From positions 71,459-135,458 of the forward strand of contig MNCI01013916.1 of the NCBI GenBank assembly GCA_015680685.1: 64,000 nucleotides of DNA. The letters run 5' to 3'. Positions 1 to 10,892 of the stretch are shown piece by piece; positions within the stretch are counted from its first letter, which is position 1; each line of letters starts with the position of its first letter. The notes under the pieces are model-generated. The model had not been told where the DNA came from. It saw nothing but the letters and a program-made list of their open reading frames with translations, and did no database searches. The translations under genes and the position numbers were made by a program. Source of the DNA: Gnetum montanum. Taxonomy: Eukaryota; Streptophyta; Gnetopsida; Gnetales; Gnetaceae.

Positions 1-942
1 GTAGACACTTTGTCATTTATCATTTCTATTTAAGAGGTGGGAGGAGCATGTCTGATGGTATCGTTGGTGTAGCAGGCTATTCCTCCCCTCTAGCATAATC
101 TCTGGATGAGATATGGTATGAGGATTACCTTTCTTCCTCATTTATTTTCTTTAAAATGCTTCTCCATTTCAAGATAGATCATCTAATGAAGGTTGACCAA
201 AAATTTTCTACTTAGAGCAGTGCATGCATAGGTAAAGAAGGTTGTTATCTTGTTGGGCCTCATTGTCAGATTGAGGTGGTAGGCTAGCATCTTAAAGTAT
301 GCATGCTCTGCCATTGTGAGTGCACCAAACTCCTTACGAGTAACATTGTAGCATCGTCAGATCCACTCATTATTTACCTCTTGGTTTTCCTACATTGAAA
401 TCTCTACCAAGGTTGTCCTAGTTTCCAGTAATCCAAGGGCCTCAAAAATGGACTTTATCAGGTAGGACGTAGAAATGTCCTTGTTTTTTCCCGTGGCATC
501 ACCCTGCCTATTATTCTAGAATAGATATGTTTCTTCCATGTACCATTCCTCACTAGGAAGTGAGAATGGGCCACATTGGGAATGTTTGGAGTTAAGATTG
601 TAACATCTTCTAGAGAAAATTATATTAAAGATCTAGAGTTTAGTTCAAGAAGAAATATTTTTTGAATCTTCCTAGACCTAATTTACCTTAGATAGATCTC
701 CATTAGAGTGACCTCAAGGTTCAGTCTAGGTCTAGGTGTCTCATCCTGGTGGGACTGCTCCATTTGAGCTTCCAGAATTTGATGGATAAATTCCAGTTCA
801 AAGTCCTCTCGAATAGGTCCCATTCATGCATTTTGGCTGCCCACTCCTTGGGCTGCTCTTGTTGGCCCCTTCCTATTTTAGGCTACTTGTCCCTTGGTTG
901 GGATGGTCCTCCTTCTTGTGGATGCTTTAGTCTTGGTGCCAT
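1..942 (-). pseudogene. orf2 of element A, N-terminal part, decayed
   Basis: The start codon is placed at 942 because the first codons (Met-Ala-Pro) and the upstream splice-acceptor-like TGATTATAG match the orf2 starts of B, C and E. The reading frame is broken by stops and shifts and leaves the window at position 1. By alignment with C it should contain the first part of the domain that I assign to the putative plant transposon protein group (Pfam Transposase_32). The assignment to orf2 rests on position and on short similarities to B and C. Molecular function is unknown. Short open frames on the plus strand here (for example at 749-970) are shadows. Confidence 0.6.
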
Positions 943-972
943 CTATAATCACAACATGATCAATAATTAGTG
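943..972 (-). promoter_or_regulatory. Putative 3' splice site and branch point before orf2 (element A)
   Basis: On the minus strand CACTAATTA is followed about 25 nt later by TTGTGATTATAG, directly abutting the ATG of orf2. The same arrangement recurs in B, C, D, E and F. The A copy is weaker because the acceptor reads ATAG instead of GCAG. The donor was not identified. Confidence 0.5.
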
Positions 973-2949
973 TTTGATGTGTAACTTTAGAACACTTCAG
1001 TACCTTATCTCTTTAGATTAGTTAAGTTGACTAAGTTGTGATTATGGTAGATTTGATTATTTTAATATTATTTTATTTTAACATCTACTAGAGTTCTTTG
1101 GAAAGGTTTAACTCTCATAAATTAGTGATTTTAATATTATTTTATTGTTTAACCTTTGTGGGAGTTGGAAATTTTTCAAAAAATGTTTCATCAAAAACCT
1201 AAGATTTGTGGGCCTTACAATGTAGAGATCACCTTTGGTAGTTGTAGGAATGATGAACAATGTTAATTAGACAAGCAGGGTGAAAGTTATAGGCTTTGAA
1301 AGGTTTTTCGCTTTGAAAATTTGCAAAAACTCCTCTTACATTTGATGAAAATGGCAAAAATTTTCAAAGTGTCACATTATATTTATAGGATGTTGTGGCT
1401 GCATTGATGGGATCTCGTAAATTGGGTCATGTTAATGCAATGGGGCTGTGTGAATGAGATTCCATTGATGTAGCCAAAAGATAAAAATTGTACTTTGAAA
1501 ATTGAAAGAAAAATAAAGAGTTTTTGCACAAAGTTGGAGTCCATAGAGACCTAGAAAAGTCATCATCATGAAGAAATGCTCAAAGAGGACTAGATAATTC
1601 ACAAAAAAAGAGTTTTCATTAGGAGAATTATTAGAGAAACTTAAAAAGGAGTGCAAAACTAGATGCAATCGATGTGGAGCATGAATGATTTGAATGAAAA
1701 AATGTCTAAGGAATAAGGAACTTAACTACCCAAACCAAGAGGTATGGAAGTGGGTCCTCCCATTGTAGGCTCATGCCTTTAATGCCATTACATGCCCTTA
1801 AACCAAGGATTCCATGGACCCCATGGATGATTAATGGTTATGGATAGTTAAGGACTAAATCTTGTAAGAAACTACCTAAGAATTTTGAAACATCAAACTA
1901 AGACATTGAACAAAACATGAAAAATTAGTTGTAAGGTGAATTATGAGAAGCATAGATGGATGAGAGAGAGAGAGAGTGAAAAGGAGTTTTATATCATGGT
2001 CAGATAAAGTCCCTTATGGATTTTGTGATTAAGATGACTTGATAACATCCATCCTTAGCTTGAATCAAAACTAACCACTTTCAGTGACTTTGCATTGACG
2101 CTCCAAGACCATTAAGGCACAAGAGCATTTCCATAGAGTAATCATCATTCCTAAAAGAGAAGAAAAGAGAAGTAGGAAGTGCGATGGACCTTAGTTAGAG
2201 GGAATATTTAGGCATGTGTAACATGTCTTTTTTTGTCCCATAACCAGTGCTTGTAGCCCATGATTTTGTCTAAGGGGTGTGCTTTGAATTTCCATTCTTG
2301 TTTTTTTCTAGATTTTATATTTTTATTTTATTTTTATGGAAACCACACCATGCAAAGACTTTTGACTTCCTGTTATTGGTCAATAGTAGAATGATGAGAA
2401 ATCCATGAGAACACTCATGCACCCAATTGGATAGGCAAGTACAAAGAGCATCGAATCCTCTTGAAGTCACACTCTTGTCTATCCATTTAATTCTTCCTAA
2501 GTTTGGAAACTACCAAGGTTACAAGTTTGTTATAAGTTTTGTTTAAGAAAGGACTGCATATTTCCAAAATAAGGAACACCATAGAGTTTATGAATGGGTG
2601 GATGACATGGAATGACTGCCTATTATCATGGAAAAAAACCATGTCTTAGTTATCAATACCAAAATTCAAAGAGAGAATCTAGACATTAGTAATCAAATAA
2701 CATTATAATACAAACCACCATCAATCAATAGCTATAGTTGCACTTAGTCCTAGCAAAAATAAAGAGAACCAAATAAAACATTAGGAAAACATTTGAAATA
2801 TCCAAACCAAATAAAGTAAATTATAGAAGAAATTGTAAAATATTTAATAAAGAGAAAACTGTCCTAAAGATGATGCAAAATGAAAAAGATGTAAAAATAA
2901 ACAAATGTAAAACAAAAAAGTATAAAAACTAAGGAGCCACTTTAATGAA
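945..2949 (-). other. Non-coding spacer between pol and orf2, element A
   Basis: About 2 kb without a supported gene. It holds the GGGAGGACCCACTTC block near 1747-1765 (minus strand), a TATA-like CCTATAAATATAATG near 1380-1395 pointing toward orf2, a GA tract near 1963-1978, and the CTAAGGGGTGTGCTTTGAAT block near 2273 that is also found in D (56882) and F (43421). Small ORFs here, such as 1432-1668 on the minus strand, have no family resemblance. The spacer is homologous to those of D and F. Confidence 0.65.
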
Positions 2950-4440
2950 TCAGCATGGATGACCATCTGCCCCATGACTAGGTTGGATGAAGGAGATTTG
3001 AAAAATTAAACATGCATGTCCATCCATTGAGGTGTTCTGTCCATTAGTTCTATTAGGCTCATGAAAAGGTTTGATTTGTTGCATGTTGACTAGTAGTTTC
3101 TTGTTTGGGATCCTAGGTTTGTATATTAACATGGCTCCAAAAGGAAAGGTTTTGTGGATAACATAAGGCCCCTTCCACAACATTTGAAACATAGTTCTTT
3201 ATAGTATGTGTGTGGGATTCCAATAGAGAATCCTATCTCCTAGTTGAAATTTCAATTTTCTAATCCTAATGTCATGTCATTGCTTGTTGAATGCCTTGTG
3301 CAACTTGTTAGATGACAAGGCTACCAATGGGTTTTTATTTAGCAAGTTGAGATTCATCAATCTTTCTTTTTATGCTAGAATTAGGTCAAGGTCAAAGTCA
3401 CAAGCTATTGATAGTGTACAGAGCTCAACTTGAATTGGAAGTGTTGATAATTTTTGGTACACAAGCTCATAGGGAGTGTAGCCAATAAGAAGTTTTCATG
3501 TAGAGTGGTAGTCCCAAATGGCATTGTTGAGTTTTGTGCTCTGATCCCTCCTATATTTACTAATAGTTTGTGTTAATATCTTTGTGATTTTCCTATTTGT
3601 AACCTCCACTTGACCATTGGCTTGGGGATGATAGGATGTTGTTAATTTATGTTCAACCCCAAGTGTTACATGAGTTTTCAAAAGGTAGCACCTATAAAAT
3701 GACTACCATTATCAGAAATAAGTACACATAGCACACCAAACCTATTTATAATATTTTGTTGTACAAACTAAGCAGCCATAGAAGAAGTGTAATAAGTAAA
3801 AGCTATAGCTTTTTCCCATTTTGTACAATAGTCAACAATGACTATGATGTACACCTTTTCATTTGACATGGGTGTGATGGAACTGATGAAGTCAATGTCA
3901 TAGATGTCGAAGGACTTTAATGATTGGATCCACTGCTAAGGTCCCTGCATATAAGTAGTCATTCCACCATCATGTTGGCAATGTTCACAAGAATAGATGA
4001 ATTGGTAAGAATCCTTGAAAAGTATTGGACAATAATACCCTACGATGAGGATCTTAATGGCTATTCATCTCCTAGCATAGTGGCCTCCACAAGGACCTTC
4101 ATGAGTGTCTTAGGGAACATGTAGTTGATTAGCATTAGGAACACATCAACGAACTACATCATCAACATATACCTTGTAAAGGTATATGTTGATCTTCATA
4201 AAGCATTTATCTTGGTGAAGAAACTATTATTTCTTTTTGCAATTGATCCCACTCTTATGGCATTTCCTAAGTAAGAAGATAGGTAAAAATGTGATTGTAC
4301 CAATTAGGTTCATTGGACATTTGTTCAGTTGTAGCCTTAGCAAAGAGGAGTTCATTAGGAAATTGATTTGATAGTGGGCTCTCTTCCTCTTTATTGTCCC
4401 ATTGTGACTGAGATAAGTGGTTAGCATCCATGTTCTTGGT
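2950..4440 (-). pseudogene. Integrase domain and pol C-terminus, element A
   Basis: A retroviral-type integrase would join the cDNA ends to host DNA. The fragment at 3496-3681 reads LGVEHKLTTSYHPQANGQ followed by VEVTNRK, which contains the terminal catalytic Glu (in VEVTN); SDNG just upstream (about 3700) is the second catalytic Asp region. The C-terminal GPY/F-like stretch LWKGPYVIHKTFPFGAML is at 3100-3190, and the frame ends at 2950 with DGHPC. Multiple frameshifts and stops break the domain, so it is inactive. The homologous part of F (44120-45440) is better preserved. RNase H and RT lie upstream in pol order. Confidence 0.8.
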
Positions 4441-6284
4441 TTTCTTTCAATATACTATCGTAAGATCAAACTCTTGCAAGATCACTAGCCACATGTATGA
4501 CATAGGGGCTCATCATTGGTTTGTTCATCGGAATCCAATTGCATTGCAGTTTGTGTGCACAAACACCTTGTACCAAAGCACATAGTACCTGAATTTATCC
4601 AAGGTAAACACCACTAGCATCAATTCTTTCTCTATTCTTGTGTACTTCAATTGTGTATCCAGAATGCTAATGCTTGCATAGTGAATGTAGTAAGGACATT
4701 TTTGATCATCCAACTATGTGAGCATGGCTTCCTTGGCATAGTTTGATGCATCTCTCATGATGTGGAAGGGTTTGGGACCAATTAGGTACCTATAAAATTG
4801 GAGTTTCCATGAGCTTTTGCTTGAGATGCTAGAATGCATGCTCATATTCCTTGGTGCAGATAAACAAAGCATCTTTCTTTGTTAGCTCCACCAATGGTTT
4901 AGTGATCTTAGAGAAATTTTCAATAAATCATTAATAGTAGTTAGTGTGTCCAAGTAGTGACCTCACATCTTTAACTATTTTTAGCTTTCTAGTAATTCCT
5001 TCAATCATCTTTATTTTTTTAGGATCCACATTGATCCCTTTTTAGAAATTCTATGTATCAAAACAATGTCATCTTGGACTATCAGGTGGCTTTTCTACCA
5101 ATTGAGCCTAAGGTTTGTCTCCACACACCTTTTTACCACTTTCTAAAGATAGTCTAGGGCCTACTCAAATATAGCCCCATAGGTGGAGAAGTCATCCATG
5201 AAGACTTCCACCTTGTTACCAATCTATTGTTGGAAGATGCTCAGGACAAGGCATTAGAATGTTGCAATGGCATTGCATAGGCCAAACAACATCTTTTTGT
5301 TTGCAAAAGTTCCCCATGGACTTGTGAATGTTGTTTTGGCTTGATTCTCTAGTGCTATCTAAGTTTGGTGTTAGCCACTATAACCATCTAGAATGTTGCA
5401 ACAACAATATCTAGAAATGGTTTCCAACACTTAGTTCACAAATGGCGATGGAAAGTGATCTTTGTAAGTTGCCATGTTTAATAGTCTAAAATCAATGTAG
5501 ATAATCCATATGCCACCTTTCTTTGGCACTATTACAAGTGGGCTAACCCACTCACTATCAACAATGGGATAGATGAACCCTACATTGAGGAGTTATTCAA
5601 TCTTCTCTTTCACGATCTGCTTTAGTTTGGAGTTCAACCACTACTACAGTTGCCTTTTTGGCTTGATGGAAGATCTGTGTAAATGTAGTGCTAGCATATG
5701 CTAGGATCAATCCTAGTGAGTTCAAGATATGACCAAGTAAAGTTTGTTAACCATCTGTTAACCACCTCCAATAGATTCTCCTTCTATATAAGAGTAAGGT
5801 TGACATTGATGATAACTAGCTTCCCATTGATTAGAAAGACATATTTCATTTCAGTTGGTAAAATTTTTAGCTCAAGGGGTTCCTGTTTAAAGCTTTTAGG
5901 AATCTCCAACTCTCCCTAGTTGGTTCCATTAGGTTCATCATTAGAGATTTTGTGATAAACTTACTCTAGTTCATCCATGCCTTTAATGTAGGCACTCGTA
6001 AGGTTTTCAGTTGGTTCCATGTATATTGTTGAGTTGCTATCAAGATCAGTTGTCAACCACTTGATGTACTCCTATTTTGTGGTTACTATGTATAGGCATC
6101 ATTGAATTTGTATCACATTGGCACATTGTCTACATGTTGTGATAGATGTTCTTGTTATGGTTTATAATTTTTGCACATAGTTGTACCCTATGTCACTATA
6201 TACAATGCATGGAACATGTTTCCTCTCTATCTTTTTGAAAACATTTTCTTTGGAAATTTCCAAGGAGAGGTCTCTAATTCCCAG
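4441..6284 (-). pseudogene. Reverse transcriptase and RNase H, element A
   Basis: The RT catalytic motif reads VEVFMDDFSTYG around 5165-5202; FMDD followed by FS/T-YG is the form I associate with Athila-type gypsy elements. RNase H is visible at 4525-4713 as YASISILDTQLKYTRIEKE and LVVFTLDKFRYYVLWYKVFV, the usual tether and RNase H core. The expected late Asp (usually YTD) reads HTN, so a catalytic residue is lost. The linker from RT toward protease (about 5750-6284) is degraded. Stops and shifts throughout make this a pseudogene. Confidence 0.8.
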
Positions 6285-6842
6285 CTATGCATTAATGGTG
6301 CCCAACCAAGCCCTTCCCATAATGATTGGGAGGTTTCCCTTACATTTATCAACACAAATCACCAGGAAGTTAGCAAGATAGGACCACCCATAGATGGTGG
6401 TCACAATGTCCTCCATCAATTGCAAATAAATGGTGATGGAATGATCTATTAACTCAAGATGAATGTTGTTCTTCTTGAGTAGAGGTAGGTTCCAATATTT
6501 GTACATTTTATGGAAAATCAAATTTATACCAAAACTTGAGTTTAGAAGAGCCTTGTAAGGCTCATTCCCAGTGATTTCCAAATAAATAAGGGAACTCTCA
6601 AGATTAAATCATTTCATGGAAAGGTGGCTAGCCTTAATCCAATCTATGAAAACATGAGTTAACATAATGGTATGCACTTTGGAAGGCATTTGGTTTGAAG
6701 GAACCTTGAATGAGGTTGCAGATGATGAGGGAGAGGCAAGGTCATTAGCCTCAGGTATATGCAAGGGCTTAGAAGGACTATTGGTTTGAAAGAAAGGTCT
6801 TTTTTGGGATTTGTTCTTGAAACCACTCGGTTGAGGAGTCAA
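6285..6842 (-). pseudogene. Retropepsin-like aspartic protease, element A
   Basis: The open frame 6285-6581 begins with EITGNEPYKALLNSSFGIN and ends with KGNLPIIMGRAWLGTINA. The layout fits a gypsy aspartic protease: a D-S/T-G-like active site early and an I(I/L)G-R-WL block near the end. Here the active-site Asp is replaced by Asn (LLNSS), so the domain is catalytically dead. The preceding frame 6609-6842 is the Pro/Ser-rich gag-to-protease linker, matching D just right of its assembly gap (shared FFxT and KKRPFF-like residues). The normal product would cleave Gag-Pol. Confidence 0.7.
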
Positions 6843-9236
6843 CTATAAGTTAATAGTCCTCGTGGTGTTTCTTTGTTGTAGATGGGCAGGAATTTCACCT
6901 TGTAGGAATGGATCTAGTGGCAGTTAAGTTAAGGATGGAGGTATAGGTGCAGAAGGATGAGAAGGGTAGAATGGAAATGGGGATTCCTCTCTTGGAGATT
7001 GAGCTCTATAGTATGTAAAAGGGTAGTAGTGGTACTGAAAGGAGGTGTGATTGGAAGAGTCACGTAGAGAAATTAGTTGCTAAATATAGTACCTTTAGGG
7101 ATCTAGTTGTCGATAAGGGTATTGTTGCCTTGGTGGTGGCATCCATCATGGTTGTGGATGTTGCCATTATTGGTATTGCTCATGAGGTTGGGGTGGAACT
7201 CCACTTGGATGGTAGGATTTTTGTTAGTGGAACTGCATATAGTTGCCTTGAGGATAAGGCAACCTCCTGGGTACTTGCCTTCTCACTAATTTAGGATTTA
7301 GCATGTATACCCTAGACTCTTATAAGTATGACATAATGAGGCAACATCCCTTAGGATGCTCATATTGGAAGATGTCATACCCACAATCATCATCTATGTT
7401 AGACTCTACAACCTCTTCTACGGTAGCAGCTTTGCCCTTACCACTTTGATGGGCAAGTTTAACTTCATTCATTCTCCTTTAATCATGACTACTACCTTGC
7501 TCTTTGGACTCTTTTGCAATTCTAAGAGTAGTTTGAAATTTTTTTGTTCAAAGAATCCCACATTTTTTCTAGCTTAGCCAATATTTTAGAAATAAATTTT
7601 TGAATTGATAAGGTTTTATGCTGCACCACTTCATCAAGTGGTGCCTCCTCCTCGTTGTCATAGAATAAACTTCCATTTTTTGAATGGAAGGGTCCTAGTT
7701 GTACTCCTCTACACTTTCCATTTTTCACAACTCACCTTCTTCTTTGGCCATCTACTCAATCAACTTTTGGATTTGATGGTCTCTAGGTTTTGAGAGTCTC
7801 CCTTGGGCATAGACCCCAAGAGTTCTCCTTGTTTCTATATGGAGCCCATTTATGATATGGTGGAGTTGCTTCCTTTAAGAAAAGTCATGGCCTGGATACC
7901 AATGCAATAGAGAGTGATATCTGCTCATGGCTGCATCCAAGGATTCATTTATTCCTTATCTCCACCCTTGGACTTGTTTCCTTAGATTGAACACTTAGAA
8001 GTACATTTGACACTTGTCATTGAAGAGCTAAAGCATCGTACTCCATTTTTTGATTGATTCCAGTTCTAAGGACTAGTACTAGCTTTTAGCCTTCTTAATG
8101 AGTTTCCTTAAGAATAGATTTAGTTTTTTCCATTTGTTCTTATCATTCTACAAGGAAAATGCATCATGAAAGGCTTGAAGATAAATTTGTTTATTTGAGT
8201 TGTATCCCCCTTCAAAATTGGGGATATTGTTCATCCAAATTTTTAATTTTGCTATTTTTCACATGCCTCGTTGAAATTCTCATGGCCTCTACAATATTCA
8301 ACATCTTTTTTGTTGCAAGTAGAGACTCATCATAGTGATAGAATCTATGATGATGATGATGCCTATGATGTGCTCTATGATCCATTCTTTTGTTGTCATG
8401 GACCTCCCTTGATTTCCCATGCCCTTGGTTTCTAGTAATTTGGTGTGTCCTACCATCATCTTTATCTTGCCAGTCACCTTCATCATAGTCACATTCTTTG
8501 CGACTTTAGTCGAAGCTAGAGGAGAAAGAAGATAAGGATGTTGAAGGTGAAGAGGAAGGAAAGCCAAGATTGGCATGATGCCTACCACCCCCTCTTCTTC
8601 AATCACAACCATGATCATCATGCTTATCGTCATCATGATGCTTGTCCATGTTCCTACCTTGACTCCCATCTTTGGAGCCCCCATGGTCATGGGGACCGTT
8701 CTTTCTCGAACTAGAATTATTTGTAGTAGACTATAAGATTTGGTTAAGGGTACCCTCATCAGGGATAAGGGGAGGAGAGTCAGTGAATTAAGAATCCGTA
8801 AAAAAGGGATCCTTTCCTTCTTTCTATCCCAATAGGAATAAGTAGTTTGTGAACTATTTCCCTTTCAATACTTTGTAACACATCTCTTTTTGCTGATCTT
8901 TCTTGCATTGTGCCTCAGTGGGATGATAATATTGATAGCCATGGTCCTACACAACGTATTTAGCATTGAGCTCTTGGATGCCCAATCTCATGAAAGTTTA
9001 AAGTAGCATTGGGGAAACTGATCAAGTGGGTGGCAACACAATGTTTCCCTTCATATCCCTCCATGACAGCTATTCATCTTAATGCAAGATGAAGATAAAA
9101 TTTAGCACATACTCATCGGGATGAGTACATACCACTTTGCATTATTGGGCCACTAGTGGTTTTGATCCTTCATACCTTTGTTGATTAGATGTATGCTCAA
9201 ACAATGGTGGAGATTCAGCCATTGAGAAGAAGACAT
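6843..9236 (-). pseudogene. gag of element A, decayed
   Basis: Gag is the particle structural protein. The start is placed at 9236 because the first codons (Met-Ser/Pro-Ser-Ser) match the D gag start. Recognisable parts, compared with D, are an N-terminal region with an Asp/His-rich run (about 8560-8660), a Retrotrans_gag-type domain (about 7800-8260, starting NIPNFEGGYN), and a degraded knuckle near 7360-7390 where one Cys is Phe (YDIFQYEHPKGCC). Many stops and shifts break it. The 153-aa open frame at 8298-8759 is out of frame with gag, and its Met-rich composition is a shadow of the Asp/His-rich codons. Confidence 0.75.
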
Positions 9237-9360
9237 TTTAGTTTTAGAGAAAAATAGTGTGCTTTTACTATTATTATTTTAATGATTATGACTTTAAGGT
9301 TCATTACAACATTTTTGAATAATTTTACTAACTCCTAGATAGTGCATGTATCTAAGTAAA

Positions 9361-9379
9361 GTCCTTGGCAATGGTGCCA
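9361..9379 (-). promoter_or_regulatory. Primer binding site, tRNA-Asp type (element A)
   Basis: The minus strand reads TGGCACCATTGCCAAGGAC, one base inside the LTR. It differs by a few transitions from TGGCGCCGTTGCCGGGGA, the complement of the 3' end of plant tRNA-Asp, which is preserved perfectly in element D. It marks the start of minus-strand DNA synthesis. Confidence 0.85.
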
Positions 9380-9380
9380 A

Positions 9381-9842
9381 TGATGAGTAGTGAGTAGTCC
9401 CTATGCCCAACCATATGAACCACTAGCATTCACTAATAAATATAGTCAAATTCCATAGACTTTAGCTCTCTACATACATTGGGTTTAGGAAATGAATCTA
9501 ACAAACGTGATCATTGTCTTCTTAGTTTCACTTGTGAAGTGCAAGTGTATGGTTAAGTGTAACGAAGAAATGATTTTTGGCATTTTAACATTTTATTGTT
9601 TAAATCACATAAGTGTCAAAAAATAAAGCAATTAAATATTTAACTAGTCTAATAACTAACTAATATCATAACTAATCCTAATATAAGCATTTGTTCCCAT
9701 TTACCTTACACATCTTGAACCATGTTGTAACGTCATTGGGTTACCAAGTGTTATGTGCTACTAAGATTACCAAACATTAACGTATGCTAGAAATGGTTGT
9801 ACTTATTTGTATTAATTAATTAATTCAATGCATTAAAGTAAA
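9381..9842 (-). mobile_element. 5' LTR of element A, inner half
   Basis: Starts TGATGAGTAGTGAG next to the primer site and shows the family R/U5 landmarks (plus-strand ACCCTACACTCAACCATA-like block, here degraded). It is broken after 9842 by element B and continues at 19087. The joined length is about 850 bp, normal for the family. Confidence 0.85.
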
Positions 9843-10703
9843 TGATGAATGATAAGGTACCCCTACACTTAACCATACAAATACGAGCGTGTACACATGA
9901 TCCGGTCTGCAGATGGACTAGTTGTGGCACCTAGATAGTTACATGTTGATCGTAGTTCATTTTTTTCCCGCTTGGACTAGTATTTACTTTGTCACGTATG
10001 GTTTAGTCTAGAGTGAGGTGTATGATGTGATTTCTAACACTAGGCTACTGCTAGGGACAATGAGAAATAATCTTGATTAAGTTAATAAGTGATATGAAGT
10101 AAAATTTAAGCTATCCTAAGTGAGATGAGCATTTTTCCTTAACCATTCATATGCATCTTAGACCTTGTGTAGTACTTTTGAGGGTTACCAAGCACACATT
10201 ACTTGAGCACTACTAGATACACTACTGGGTTATCAAGTAGTTATAGTTTAAATGTTCATGATTAAGACATACTCATTTCGCATTAACAACAAGAATAGTA
10301 AATGATGATAAAGAAATATTAACTAAGAAAATAATAAATAATAATAAATAATAATTAAACAATTAAAAACTAAGTAAATGCTGCAAGGATGGAGTAATCT
10401 TGATCTTTATTGCTGATTATGTACATGTCCAAGTACGTCACACTCGAACAAAGGTTCCATTCAATTACAAGCATCACACTACAGGCATGCACTTTGGAAA
10501 GAAATGAAAACTAACTAAAAACTAATAAAAATACTTGATCCTAAACTTACCAAGACTCTTCTTTCCTGTGTGCTTGAGTGCTATATTTATAGGCCAACAT
10601 AAGAATCATGATATTGTGTATTTGATATCGTTATCTAGGCTATGATATCGCATACCCAATAACAAGTATCCGATATCAAGGCCTGGCAAACCACGATTCA
10701 TCA
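9843..10703 (-). mobile_element. 3' LTR of element B
   Basis: 861 bp, bounded by TGATGAATG and ATTCATCA. The plus-strand right end holds the U3 array with GATATC units at about 10610-10680, preceded (on this strand) by the TATA-bearing CTATATTTATAGGCC near 10580. The 5' LTR of B (865 bp) is closely similar along its length. The adjoining polypurine tract (10704 onward, minus-strand ATAGAGGTA) is degraded relative to GTGGGGGTA in E. Confidence 0.9.
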
Positions 10704-10892
10704 TACCTCTATGATTGAATAACAACTCATCCTCAAGTTAGACAATCAAAATGAGAATGAGTTCATTTGATTACACAGTGGGTAGGTATGGGATTATGGA
10801 CTAACTATGAATTATTTTATGCCACCGTGTTGAATTAAAAAATATAAAATTAGGACACCAACACAGAATACAAAAGACAAAATTGTTGAAAC

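Larger units (their letters stand above)
1..9842 (-). mobile_element. Element A: Athila-like Ty3/gypsy retrotransposon, outer part (3' LTR beyond window)
   Basis: Reading right to left: split 5' LTR, tRNA-Asp-type primer site, gag, protease, RT, RNase H, integrase, a 2-kb non-coding spacer, then a second ORF that runs off the window at position 1. The family call rests on the FMDD-type RT motif, the TSYHPQANGQVEVTNRKI integrase block and the primer site. The element is minus-strand and heavily decayed. Its 5' LTR is interrupted at 9842 by element B and resumes at 19087-19475. Its right edge lies inside the 5' LTR of element G, so A is younger than G and older than B. The 3' LTR must lie to the left of the window. 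Confidence 0.85.

Noticed and set aside
8298-8759. 153-aa Met/Ile-rich open frame, minus strand
   Set aside because: Out of frame with gag of element A; the true frame encodes the Asp/His-rich section seen in D gag (HHDDDKHDDHG).
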